Source: Lewinellaceae bacterium (GTDB taxonomy: Bacteria > Bacteroidota > Bacteroidia > Chitinophagales > Saprospiraceae). From it: a DNA stretch of 64,000 nt. Under the pieces are notes generated by a model, which was given only the letters and a program-made list of their open reading frames with translations, made no database searches and was not told where the DNA came from. The first letter of the stretch is position 1; each line of letters begins with the position of its first letter. Location of the stretch: positions 61,001 to 125,000 of the forward strand of contig JADJSY010000013.1 in the NCBI GenBank assembly GCA_016711435.1, read 5' to 3'. Below, piece by piece: positions 26,413-33,776 of this stretch. The translations under genes were made by a program, and so were the position numbers.

Positions 26413-27451
26413 TCAACAGGCTCAGGTCGCCGCCGGCATTGAAGCGCCGGTTATTGCCGTCTTTTCCGGTAATTTCCACTACGGAAGAGAGTCTGCCGCC
26501 GTATTTGGCATCAAAAACACCTTTGTACAACTGCACATCTTTGATAGAATTGGAGTTGAAAGCGGAGAAAAAACCGAACAGGTGATCGACATTGTACACC
26601 GTAAATCCATCGTAGAGGGTAAGGGCCTGGTCGGGCGTGCCACCACGCACGTACAACCCGCTGGTATGCTCATTTGCTGCGCTGATACCGGGCATCAACT
26701 GGAAGGACCGGAAAATATCCCGCTCGCCGAGCGAAGGCAGGGTGGCGAGTTTGGAAGGTGTCATTTTGAGCATCGATACCTGTTCGGAAGCTTTGAGTAA
26801 TTCCTCGCGTTCGGCAGTGACGACGACTTCTTTGAGCATCGCCTCCGATTGCATGCTGACTTGTAACCCCATCAGGGGGGCATCATGGGAAAGGAAAATT
26901 TGTACCGGATCGTATCCGACGTACGTAAAAATCAGTGTGTTGGTGTCGGTAGGCACGTGCAGGAGGGTAAATTGGCCGTCCACATTAGCAGTAGCCCCAA
27001 TCGGCTCCCCTAATACACGAACCGACACAAATGGTAGTGCTTCGCCGGAAGACCGATCGGTAATAATTCCGGCTACAGTGATGTTTTTTTGTTTCGCCCC
27101 CGTTCTGGCGGGAGACTTTCGGGTAAGCGCATCTGTCTCCGGGTTTTCATAAGCGCCGAGGATACGAATACTGCCGTCGGGCAGGCGCAAAAGTTTCAGG
27201 TCGTTGGGTCGGCAGACCTGCTCCAGAAAACGGATAAGTGGTTTGTCAAAAGGGCGTACTTCAAGTTTTACCTGAGCCATTGCCGCCCGGTCGAATACGA
27301 TTCTGACCTTGTGTTCTGTGATGATTTCATCCAGTACTTTTTCCAAAGTACCGTAATAAAGTCTATTGACCCGGACGGAATCCTCGCGGGTTTGAGACGC
27401 AAGTATGCCTGCCCAGAGTAGGAGGGCAAAGAGTAGTAGTAGTTTTTGCAT
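26312..27451 (-). CDS. TonB-dependent receptor, N-terminal signal/STN/plug part (frameshifted)
   Basis: 379 codons. Signal peptide MQKLLLLFALLLWAGILAS. Then an STN-like domain (about 25-100, with TLEKVLDEII and FDKPLIRFLEQV), a carboxypeptidase-regulatory-like domain (about 125-205, VAGIITDRSSGEALPFVSV), and the plug domain (about 215-355, VVVTAERE, LPSLGERDIFRSFQLMPGI, LYVRGGTPDQALTLYDG). The STN domain suggests possible signalling to an anti-sigma factor or other regulator, though none is adjacent. The frame ends prematurely after the A run at 26374-26379. Repaired, the protein would be about 902 residues, the usual size for receptors paired with DUF4249. Substrate unknown. Confidence 0.88.
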   Translation of the reverse strand: MQKLLLLFALLLWAGILASQTREDSVRVNRLYYGTLEKVLDEIITEHKVRIVFDRAAMAQVKLEVRPFDKPLIRFLEQVCRPNDLKLLRLPDGSIRILGAYENPETDALTRKSPARTGAKQKNITVAGIITDRSSGEALPFVSVRVLGEPIGATANVDGQFTLLHVPTDTNTLIFTYVGYDPVQIFLSHDAPLMGLQVSMQSEAMLKEVVVTAEREELLKASEQVSMLKMTPSKLATLPSLGERDIFRSFQLMPGISAANEHTSGLYVRGGTPDQALTLYDGFTVYNVDHLFGFFSAFNSNSIKDVQLYKGVFDAKYGGRLSSVVEITGKDGNNRRFNAGGDLSLLSANVWLEKPFSEKIHHHRHCPAELERPLVSEDF

Positions 27452-27473
27452 ATCACTTTCCGTGTTGTTGCAA

Positions 27474-27481
27474 CAAAACTA
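27474..27481 (-). promoter_or_regulatory. Putative -7 box (TAGTTTTG) of the receptor gene
   Basis: On the minus strand TAGTTTTG fits the Bacteroidota TAnnTTTG consensus and lies about 22 bases before the receptor start. The -33 position has only a weak TTTC, about 22 bases upstream. The G27 tract lies roughly 90 bases further upstream. Confidence 0.4.
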
Positions 27482-27572
27482 TGGTCTCTTTTTGCTTTGG
27501 ATAGAAAGGATAGGTGAGTGGCGGGAATGTGTCGGTAAACTTTCTAGGAATGCAAAATCAGGTACTTACAAA

Positions 27573-27599
27573 GGGGGGGGGGGGGGGGGGGGGGGGGGG
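27573..27599. repeat. Poly-G tract, 27 residues
   Basis: Uninterrupted G27 in the 253-base gap between the outward-facing receptor and GNAT genes. Together with 24703-24735 it brackets the receptor gene. Such tracts are prone to slipped-strand mutation, but also to sequencing and assembly error. Confidence 0.85.
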
Positions 27600-27704
27600 T
27601 TTTGGTGGTCCTTTGGCTAAAGTATCTGCCAGGGAAAGGTACCCTAACAATAACTATAACTTACTTAGACATCATTGCCGTACTTTTACGGCAAATCCAA
27701 CTTT

Positions 27705-28148
27705 ATGATCCAACTGATTGTCGCCGATGATTCCCACACCGATGTTGTGGCCACCATGTTATCCACCCTTTTTGAAGAAGTGGGGCACACCCCGGACTAC
27801 GATGCCATAGCCGCCATTTTTAATGAAATTGACGCAGACGACCGCCATTCTACCCTGCTGGCGATGGATGAAGATGAAGTGGTCGGGATTGTTACGTTGT
27901 CGGAATCCATTTCGCTCTATGCCGGCGGACATATCGGGGTCATCAACGAACTGTATGTCGTGCCGGAATACCGCTCGGAAGGCGTGGGCAAAATCCTGCT
28001 GGATGCCGCTAAAAACCTGGGCGAAGAACGTGGCTGGGTGCGCCTGGAAGTGACCACGCCCGGCGATGAATACGAACGCACGCTGCGGTTTTACGAGCGG
28101 GAAGGGTTTATTTCGATCGGGCCGAGGTATAAATACCTGATTGAGTAG
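27705..28148 (+). CDS. GNAT-family N-acetyltransferase
   Basis: 147 residues from the ATG at 27705. The open frame extends 10 codons upstream, but this ATG begins the conserved fold. Typical GNAT order: strand-helix start, VVGIVTLSESISLYAGG, central strand INELYVVPEYRSEGVG (acetyl-CoA pyrophosphate loop RSEGVGK), and RWVRLEVTT-like strand with the closing FYEREGF motif. The acceptor substrate cannot be predicted. It is divergent from the TonB receptor and stands alone. A small palindrome GCCGTACTTTTACGGC lies just upstream. Confidence 0.88.
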   Translation: MIQLIVADDSHTDVVATMLSTLFEEVGHTPDYDAIAAIFNEIDADDRHSTLLAMDEDEVVGIVTLSESISLYAGGHIGVINELYVVPEYRSEGVGKILLDAAKNLGEERGWVRLEVTTPGDEYERTLRFYEREGFISIGPRYKYLIE

Positions 28149-28159
28149 TTATGAGAGAT

Positions 28160-28333
28160 AAGTTATGAGTTATGAGTTATTGGAGTTTCAGGCTGGAAAA
28201 GGAAAAAATGCATCTGTCATTTCCCTATACTGTGTCAGTTATCTGTTATCTGTTATCAGGTTCAGCATAGGGAAATGACAGATACATTTTTCCCTTTTCC
28301 AGCCTGAAACTCCCATAACTCATAACTCATCAC
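28160..28333. repeat. Large inverted element with TTATGAG heptamers and inner GTTATCT array
   Basis: Outer arms 28160-28227 and 28268-28333 pair over about 60 bases. Each begins with TTATGAG heptamers and continues through TTTCAGGCTGGAAAAGG and CATTTCCCTA. The loop carries a second array, GTTATCT, GTTATCT, GTTATCA (28236-28260). It lies between the convergent GNAT and hisF genes. Confidence 0.88.
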
Positions 28334-28337
28334 TCCT

Positions 28338-29093
28338 TCAACGTACCAGCACCCCTTCTTCCGTCAAATACTTTTTCAGTACTGGAACAGGTATTTCCCC
28401 AAAGTGAAAAATACTGGCGGCCAGTGCGGCGTCGGCTTTCCCGGCGTCAAATACTTCTTTAAAATGTTCTTTCAAACCCGCCCCGCCGGAGGCGATGACC
28501 GGAATAGAAACCGATTCTGAAATACGCCGGGTGATGTCGATGGCAAAGCCCGTTTTCATGCCGTCGTGGTTCATGGATGTGAGCAGAATCTCGCCTGCGC
28601 CGCGTTGAGCCGCTTCCTGCGCCCAATCGACCGCCAGGCGTTCGGTGGGAATGCGCCCGCCGTTCAGGTAGACATACCAGCGACCGTCTTCATGCAGCCG
28701 GGCATCAACAGCCACCACAACACATTGACTGCCAAACGTTTGGGCCAGTTCGTTGATTAATTCCGGTCGCCGGACGGCTGCCGAATTGATACTCACTTTG
28801 TCGGCGCCGGCCTGCAACAGCGCCCGCACCTGTTCCACTGAACTGATCCCTCCGCCCACGGTAAAAGGAATATCGAGCACCTGTGCGATGCGCCGCACCA
28901 ATTCCACAAAAGTGGTTCGTTCTTCGTGGGTGGCTGTAATGTCGAGAAACACCAGTTCGTCTGCGCCTTGCAAAGCGTAGGCTTTGGCCAGTTCGACCGG
29001 ATCGCCGGCCTGGCGCAGGTTTTCAAATTGGACACCCTTCACGGTTTGGCCGTCTTTGATGTCGAGACAGGGAATGATGCGTTTTGCGAGCAT
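28338..29093 (-). CDS. hisF: Imidazole glycerol phosphate synthase, cyclase subunit
   Basis: 251 residues from the ATG at 29093. The longer frame to 29210 translates repeat DNA. It is a (beta/alpha)8 barrel beginning MLAKRIIPCLDIKDG, with catalytic Asp11, and the second catalytic Asp in VVAVDARLHEDG. Phosphate-binding loops are FTVGGGISSVEQV and IASGGAG. With HisH it forms IGP and AICAR from PRFAR and ammonia, step 5-6 of histidine synthesis in the cytoplasm. It follows hisH and hisA on the same strand, but a heptamer element (29098-29266) separates it from hisA. Confidence 0.97.
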   Translation of the reverse strand: MLAKRIIPCLDIKDGQTVKGVQFENLRQAGDPVELAKAYALQGADELVFLDITATHEERTTFVELVRRIAQVLDIPFTVGGGISSVEQVRALLQAGADKVSINSAAVRRPELINELAQTFGSQCVVVAVDARLHEDGRWYVYLNGGRIPTERLAVDWAQEAAQRGAGEILLTSMNHDGMKTGFAIDITRRISESVSIPVIASGGAGLKEHFKEVFDAGKADAALAASIFHFGEIPVPVLKKYLTEEGVLVR

Positions 29094-29097
29094 AGTT

Positions 29098-29266
29098 AAG
29101 TCGTCAGTCCGAAGTGCGAAGTCGTCAGTCCGTAGAATAAATAGTAACAAGTGCGAAGTCATCAGTCCGAAGTCTGTAGAGTACGCCGTTTCATGTTTGG
29201 GAAACCCCAATTTGAAACGGTGTACTCTACGGACTGACGACTTCGCACTTCGGACTTCGCACTTCT
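29098..29266. repeat. Inverted heptamer element, GTNCGAA/GTCNNCA class, between hisA and hisF
   Basis: Left array: GTCGTCA, GTCCGAA, GTGCGAA, GTCGTCA, GTCCGTA, then GTGCGAA, GTCATCA, GTCCGAA (about 29101-29180). Stem TAGAGTACGCCGTTTCA with loop near 29195-29210, then the complementary right arm to 29266. The same heptamer vocabulary occurs inside a coding sequence at 62460-62508. Confidence 0.88.
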
Positions 29267-29987
29267 AAGTTTTTGAATGTATTCGGAAATAATCAATCGG
29301 CACCTTCCCTTCAAAAAATGCTTTTCCAACAATAGCGCCGGCGCAACCGATCGCGGTCAGGGCTTCCAGGTCGGCAATATCGCTGACGCCGCCGCTGGCA
29401 ACAAGTTGCAGATCGGGGAATTCAGCCAGAATTTCGGTGTACAAGTCCAGCGCAGGGCCTGACAATTCACCGTCGCGGGCAATATCCGTCACCGAGATGT
29501 GGTGTATGCCGAGCGTGCCCATTTTTCGGATAAAATCGAACAGCGTCGTCTCGGTGGTTTCTTTCCAGCCGTGTACCGCAATGAGGCGGTCGCGCACATC
29601 GGCGCCCACCATAAATTTTTCGGGGCCGAATTTTTCCACCCAGGCGCCGAACTCATCCTGCGCCAAAACTGCCACACTGCCTACGGAAAAAAGCATGGCG
29701 CCTGCATCCCACACCTGTTTGAGGGCCGGGATCGACCGCAGTCCGCCGCCGTAGTCAATTTGCAGTCGGGTGCGGGCAGCAACCTGCGCCAGGATATGCA
29801 GGTTGGCAGGGCGGCCCGTTCGCGCGCCGTCCAGGTCGACCATGTGCAGTCGGCGGATACCGGCTGCTTCGAGGCGATAGGCCAGTTCAAGTGGGTCTGT
29901 CGGGTATTCCGTTTTTTGCTCAAAATCGCCTTGCCGCAAGCGCACCAACTTACCGTCTAATAAATCGAAGGAGGGAACAATTTCCAT
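29265..29987 (-). CDS. hisA: ProFAR isomerase (phosphoribosylformimino-AICAR-phosphate isomerase)
   Basis: 240 residues, a (beta/alpha)8 barrel homologous to HisF. Catalytic Asp8 is in VPSFDLLDGK and the second Asp in ISVTDIARDGEL. Phosphate loops are IDYGGGLRS and VASGGVSDIADL. It isomerises ProFAR to PRFAR, the substrate of HisFH. Its start is 15 bases from the hisH stop, so the two are certainly co-transcribed. The stop codon lies in the right arm of the repeat element separating hisA and hisF. The other his genes are not in the window. Confidence 0.95.
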   Translation of the reverse strand: MEIVPSFDLLDGKLVRLRQGDFEQKTEYPTDPLELAYRLEAAGIRRLHMVDLDGARTGRPANLHILAQVAARTRLQIDYGGGLRSIPALKQVWDAGAMLFSVGSVAVLAQDEFGAWVEKFGPEKFMVGADVRDRLIAVHGWKETTETTLFDFIRKMGTLGIHHISVTDIARDGELSGPALDLYTEILAEFPDLQLVASGGVSDIADLEALTAIGCAGAIVGKAFFEGKVPIDYFRIHSKT

Positions 29988-30002
29988 ATTCGTATTTGAA
30001 AA

Positions 30003-30587
30003 TCAAAGATTTAGAAAGTTTTGTAAAATTTTCTGGCCCAAGGGGCCTGATTTCTCCGGGTGAAACTGCACCGCGTGGAAATTGTTGTGTTGCAAGCCCG
30101 CGCTGAATCGCTCGCCGTACTCTGTCAGCACGGTTGCCTGCTCGCTTTCTTCTGCGTAGTAACTGTGTACAAAATAGACAAAACTACCTTCCGGAACCCC
30201 CACAAAAAGTGGTCCGCGGGGCGAAATCAACTGATTCCAGCCCATTTGGGGTACTTTCAGGCCACCTATACCGCTAAACTTCCGCACCGTTGCATCAAAT
30301 ATCCCCAGGCAGTCGGTATCGTTTTCTTCCGAATGCCTGCAAAATAACTGTAAACCGATACAAATGCCAAGCACAGGCTGTTGCAGCGAACGAATCACCG
30401 AATCAAGCCCGCGCTCCCGCAGGTACTGCATGGCAGAAGCCGCCTCGCCCTGTCCGGGGAAGATGACCTTGTCGGCAGCCTGCAAGGTATCCGGATCGTC
30501 GGTCCAGACGGCCTGCACGCCGAGGCGTTCGAGCGCAAAAAGTACCGACTGTACATTGCCGGCGTTGTATTTGAGAACTGCTACCAT
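30003..30587 (-). CDS. hisH: Imidazole glycerol phosphate synthase, glutamine amidotransferase subunit
   Basis: 194 residues, class I glutamine amidotransferase. Nucleophile Cys76 in PVLGICIGLQ, with the His-Glu pair in AVQFHPEKSG. It supplies ammonia to HisF through the barrel. N-terminus MVAVLKYNAGN contains the conserved YNAGN/DYGVGN-like motif. It is the first gene of the hisH-hisA-hisF cluster. Upstream sequence (30592-30640) is a GTGTTTN heptamer array, so the array must lie in or next to the promoter or leader. Confidence 0.95.
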   Translation of the reverse strand: MVAVLKYNAGNVQSVLFALERLGVQAVWTDDPDTLQAADKVIFPGQGEAASAMQYLRERGLDSVIRSLQQPVLGICIGLQLFCRHSEENDTDCLGIFDATVRKFSGIGGLKVPQMGWNQLISPRGPLFVGVPEGSFVYFVHSYYAEESEQATVLTEYGERFSAGLQHNNFHAVQFHPEKSGPLGQKILQNFLNL

Positions 30588-30591
30588 GTTC

Positions 30592-30640
30592 GTGTTTCGT
30601 GTTTGGTGTTTCGTGTTTGGAGTGGTAACGCCTGGCGTTT
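30592..30640. repeat. Heptanucleotide array, GTGTTTN class
   Basis: Units GTGTTTC, GTGTTTG, GTGTTTC, GTGTTTG directly upstream of hisH, followed by a GGTAACGCCTGGCGTT segment. Confidence 0.8.
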
Positions 30641-30683
30641 GTTTATAAGGTAATGAGAGGTTCTACGTCGAGGGCATCACGCT

Positions 30684-30722
30684 CGGTCATTCCTCATTCC
30701 TCATTCCCCATCCCTCATCCCT
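30684..30722. repeat. Heptanucleotide array, CTCATTC class, entering the GMC oxidoreductase 3' end
   Basis: TCATTCC, TCATTCC, TCATTCC, CCATCCC, TCATCCC on the plus strand. The array overlaps the last six codons and the stop codon (30701) of the oxidoreductase, which thus ends in a repeat-encoded GMRDGE. Confidence 0.85.
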
Positions 30723-32266
30723 ATTTTCTCCATGGCCCTTTCCGCAATCGCCGTAATTGACAAGGCGGGATTCACGCCGGGATTGGCGGAAACCATCGAG
30801 CCGTCGCAGACCAGCATGTTTTCGTAGCCAAAAACGTGATTATCCCGGTCGATCACGCCCGTTTCAGGCGTTTCACCCATTACCGCCCCGCCGAGAATAT
30901 GGGCAGTTCCCGGAATACCGGCCAGTGGCGTCAGGCCGAAAGCCATAGCTTTGCCGTTCAGCATTTTTTCAAATTTTCGGGCCAGTTCAATCGCCCGCGG
31001 TATAAATGCCGTAGGTTGTTCATCGCCTACAACAGCGGTGCGCATACCGCCCCGGCGTGTGCGGGTGAACGTCACCGTGCTGTCCAGCGTTTGCATAAAC
31101 AACATGACTGCCGAGCTCTTTGCCCAGTCTTTCACCATCAGGTATTTCCAGTATGTAACAGGGTGTAAAACAACATCTTGCAGCATTCTAAAAAAACGCA
31201 CCCCCGCATTTTTCCCTTCTACAAAGGGTAAAAAACTGAGCCGCCACGCGCCCGATCCTGCGCCGTAGCGGCAAATTTCCAGGTGGCTGTGTTCGTCGGT
31301 ATGCAGGATGGCGCCGATGGCAATACCTTTTGACAGGTCGGAAGAATGATCCAATTGCGTCACACAGATCAGGCTTTCATTGTTGGTGCGCACTTCACGA
31401 CCCACCATATCGGAGAGCCGGGGCAAAGAAGATTGTTTCAGATTCAGTAGAAGTTGAACCGTGCCGAGAACGCCGCCGGAAAAAATAACCCCTTTGGTGC
31501 GCAGTGTTTTTGGGGTTTTTGAAAAACGCGTAGAAGACTGAAAACGCACTTCATATCCTTCCGAGCCGTCGGGTTTTCCGATCGGCCGGACATCGACCAC
31601 CTCCTGCTCCGCCATAATTTCAGCGCCCAATTGCTGGGCTAAGTAGAGGTAGTTTTTGTCGAGCGTATTTTTGGCTTCGTGGCGGCAGCCCGTCATACAC
31701 GCGCCGCAGAAGGTGCAGCCTGCCCGTTCCGGGCCTTTGCCTTCAAAATAGGGATCGGGGGCATTCACGCCGGGTTGGCCGAAATACACCGCCACATTGG
31801 TGGCGTCTAAGTGTTTTTCCTGGCCGATGTCTTTCGCCAGCGTTTCCAGGGCGTATTCTCCGTCGAAAAACTTCGGATTTTTGGCAGCGCCCAGCATGTG
31901 CAGCGCGCGCTGGTAGTACGGCGCCAGTTCCTGCTGCCAGTCGGCCAGTCCGGCCCAGCTGCCTGAACGGAAAAAAGTTGCTTTCGGCACCGGCAAGGTG
32001 TTGGCATACACCAGCGAACCTCCGCCCACGCCCGTGCCGGAAACGATGCCCACATGGCGGAAAATGGTGATTTTCATAATGCCGAACCAGCGAAACGACG
32101 GCAACCACAGCCATTTGGAGAATTGCCAGTTGGTCTTGGCAAAATCTTCCGCGCGGTACCATTTCCCTTTTTCAATCACCAGCACTTTGTATCCTTTTTC
32201 CGAAAGCCGCAGGGCGCTGACGGAACCGCCGAAACCGCTGCCTATGATGATGTAGTCGTATTGCAT
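30701..32266 (-). CDS. GMC-family FAD oxidoreductase (cholesterol-oxidase-like)
   Basis: 521 residues. The N-terminal dinucleotide motif IIGSGFGGSVSALRLSE binds FAD. HVGIVSGTGVGGGSLVYANT is the second flavin-contact segment. Residues near 180 hold the cysteine-rich motif CTFCGACMTGC, found in cholesterol-oxidase-like bacterial GMC proteins. The C-terminal segment NHVFGYENMLVCDGSMVSAN, with NPALSITAIAERA, closes the FAD site. It probably oxidises a sterol-like or other hydrophobic alcohol, but the true substrate is unknown. No signal peptide is seen. The last residues and stop codon come from a heptamer array. Confidence 0.85.
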   Translation of the reverse strand: MQYDYIIIGSGFGGSVSALRLSEKGYKVLVIEKGKWYRAEDFAKTNWQFSKWLWLPSFRWFGIMKITIFRHVGIVSGTGVGGGSLVYANTLPVPKATFFRSGSWAGLADWQQELAPYYQRALHMLGAAKNPKFFDGEYALETLAKDIGQEKHLDATNVAVYFGQPGVNAPDPYFEGKGPERAGCTFCGACMTGCRHEAKNTLDKNYLYLAQQLGAEIMAEQEVVDVRPIGKPDGSEGYEVRFQSSTRFSKTPKTLRTKGVIFSGGVLGTVQLLLNLKQSSLPRLSDMVGREVRTNNESLICVTQLDHSSDLSKGIAIGAILHTDEHSHLEICRYGAGSGAWRLSFLPFVEGKNAGVRFFRMLQDVVLHPVTYWKYLMVKDWAKSSAVMLFMQTLDSTVTFTRTRRGGMRTAVVGDEQPTAFIPRAIELARKFEKMLNGKAMAFGLTPLAGIPGTAHILGGAVMGETPETGVIDRDNHVFGYENMLVCDGSMVSANPGVNPALSITAIAERAMEKIGMRDGE

Positions 32267-32278
32267 GGATGGAAAAGG

Positions 32279-32320
32279 TTTATTGGTTTATGGGTTTATG
32301 GTTTATAAGTTTATGATTTT
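32279..32320. repeat. Heptanucleotide array, GTTTATN class
   Basis: Degenerate tandem TTTATGG/TTTATAA units just upstream of the oxidoreductase start, in the gap separating it from the divergent acyl-CoA dehydrogenase. Confidence 0.7.
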
Positions 32321-32352
32321 GCTACAAAGAAACGGCTCTTTTTGTGTCTTTT

Positions 32353-32378
32353 GTAACGCTCAAAAAACAACTTATGCT
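32353..32378. repeat. Second copy of the 26-bp dispersed repeat
   Basis: Identical over 26 bases to 541-566. Followed at about 32511-32527 by ACTTTGTGGTAAAA, as in the first copy, and then by the acyl-CoA dehydrogenase start at 32538. The gap also holds GGGGTTTTACCC-type palindromes near 32415-32450. Confidence 0.8.
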
Positions 32379-32537
32379 GTTGGCTCCCCGCTTTGGGGGA
32401 TCAGAAACCAAAACGGGGTTTTACCCCAGATCCTTATTTTGGGTTAAAACCCACCCTGTTTGTGTTATTCCCCGGCTAAACGGGAAAGTCAATCGGCACT
32501 TTTTTTAAGCGTTACTTTGTGGTAAAAATACAACGCC

Positions 32538-33776
32538 ATGGAAGATATTTTTATGACCGACCGGCTTCGGAGCCTGCTTCCCACTGTCCGCCAGTTTATC
32601 GAAACCGAACTGATCCCGCTGGAAGCACAATTTTCTTACCACAACCTGCCCGAAATCATCCGAATATTAGATGAAAAGCGGGAAAAGGTAAAGTTAGCAG
32701 GACTTTGGGGTTTGCAGTTGCCGGAAAGTGAAGGCGGCCCCGGGCTGACGCTTTGCGAATTCGGGCAACTGAGCGAAGTGCTGGCCTCGGCGCCTTTTTT
32801 CGGCCATTATGTGTTCAATTGCCAGGCGCCCGATATCGGAAACATGGAACTGATCAGCAAATTCGGTTCTGCGGAAATAAAGGAGCAATTCCTGCAACCG
32901 CTCCACGAAGGGCATATCCGCAGTTGTTTTGCCATGACCGAGCCGGAGTTTGCGGGTTCCGACCCGACTCGGCTGGCTACTTCGGCGCTGCGTACAGGCG
33001 ATGCATACATCCTGAACGGCCACAAATGGTTCACGTCTTCCGAAGAGGGCGCTGCTTTTGCCGTGGTGATGGCAGTTACCGACCCCGAAGCGGCCCCGCA
33101 CCGGCGCGCCAGCATGATTATTGTACCCACCGACACGCCCGGATTTCAACGCATCCGCAAAATTCCGGTTTTTGGAGAGGCGGGCATGGGCTGGTTCAGC
33201 CATTCCGAAATACGGCTGACCGACTGCCGGGTACCGGTTTCCAACCTGATCGGTACGGAAGGTATGGGTTTTAAACTGGCGCAGGAGCGACTCGGCCCGG
33301 GCCGCATCCACCACTGTATGCGCTGGATCGGACACGCCGAAAAAGCGCTGGATATGATGTGTCGCCGCGCCGGCACCCGCGAAATAGAAACGGGCGTCAT
33401 GCTGGGAGAAAAACAGTTTATCCAGGGCTTCATCGCTGAAAGTCGGGTGGAAATAGACGCCGCCCGCCTGCTGGTACTTCGCACGGCCCACAATATCGAC
33501 CGCTTCGGTCAGGCGGAAGTGCGCAACCAGATTTCAGGCATCAAATTTTATGTAGCCAACGTGATGCTGCGCGTGCTCGACCGGTCGATCCAGGTACACG
33601 GCGCACTGGGTATGACAGACGATATTATCCTCTCGGCCATGTACCGCCACGAACGCGGCGCGCGGATATGGGATGGCGCCGACGAAGTACACAAACAGAG
33701 TATTGCCCTGCATATTTTGAAACAATACGGACTTGACCTGAAAAAGAAACGCAGCCATGTTAACACCGAGTCCTGA
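32538..33776 (+). CDS. Acyl-CoA dehydrogenase (ACAD10/11-like)
   Basis: 412 residues with the complete acyl-CoA dehydrogenase fold: helical N-terminus, central beta-domain with CFAMTEPEFAGSDPT and GHKWFTSS, and C-terminal four-helix bundle ending DGADEVHKQSIA. The flavoenzyme oxidises an acyl-CoA in beta-oxidation-like catabolism. Its 3' end overlaps the next gene by 20 bases. That neighbour is an APH-fold kinase, and the same pair of domains is fused in eukaryotic ACAD10 and ACAD11, which handle 4-hydroxyacyl-CoAs. The same specificity here is inference from that pairing. Confidence 0.92.
   Translation: MEDIFMTDRLRSLLPTVRQFIETELIPLEAQFSYHNLPEIIRILDEKREKVKLAGLWGLQLPESEGGPGLTLCEFGQLSEVLASAPFFGHYVFNCQAPDIGNMELISKFGSAEIKEQFLQPLHEGHIRSCFAMTEPEFAGSDPTRLATSALRTGDAYILNGHKWFTSSEEGAAFAVVMAVTDPEAAPHRRASMIIVPTDTPGFQRIRKIPVFGEAGMGWFSHSEIRLTDCRVPVSNLIGTEGMGFKLAQERLGPGRIHHCMRWIGHAEKALDMMCRRAGTREIETGVMLGEKQFIQGFIAESRVEIDAARLLVLRTAHNIDRFGQAEVRNQISGIKFYVANVMLRVLDRSIQVHGALGMTDDIILSAMYRHERGARIWDGADEVHKQSIALHILKQYGLDLKKKRSHVNTES

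Noticed and set aside
30592..30722. Insertion sequence remnant near the his cluster
   Set aside because: No transposase fragment, terminal inverted repeats or target duplication; the DNA is heptamer array.
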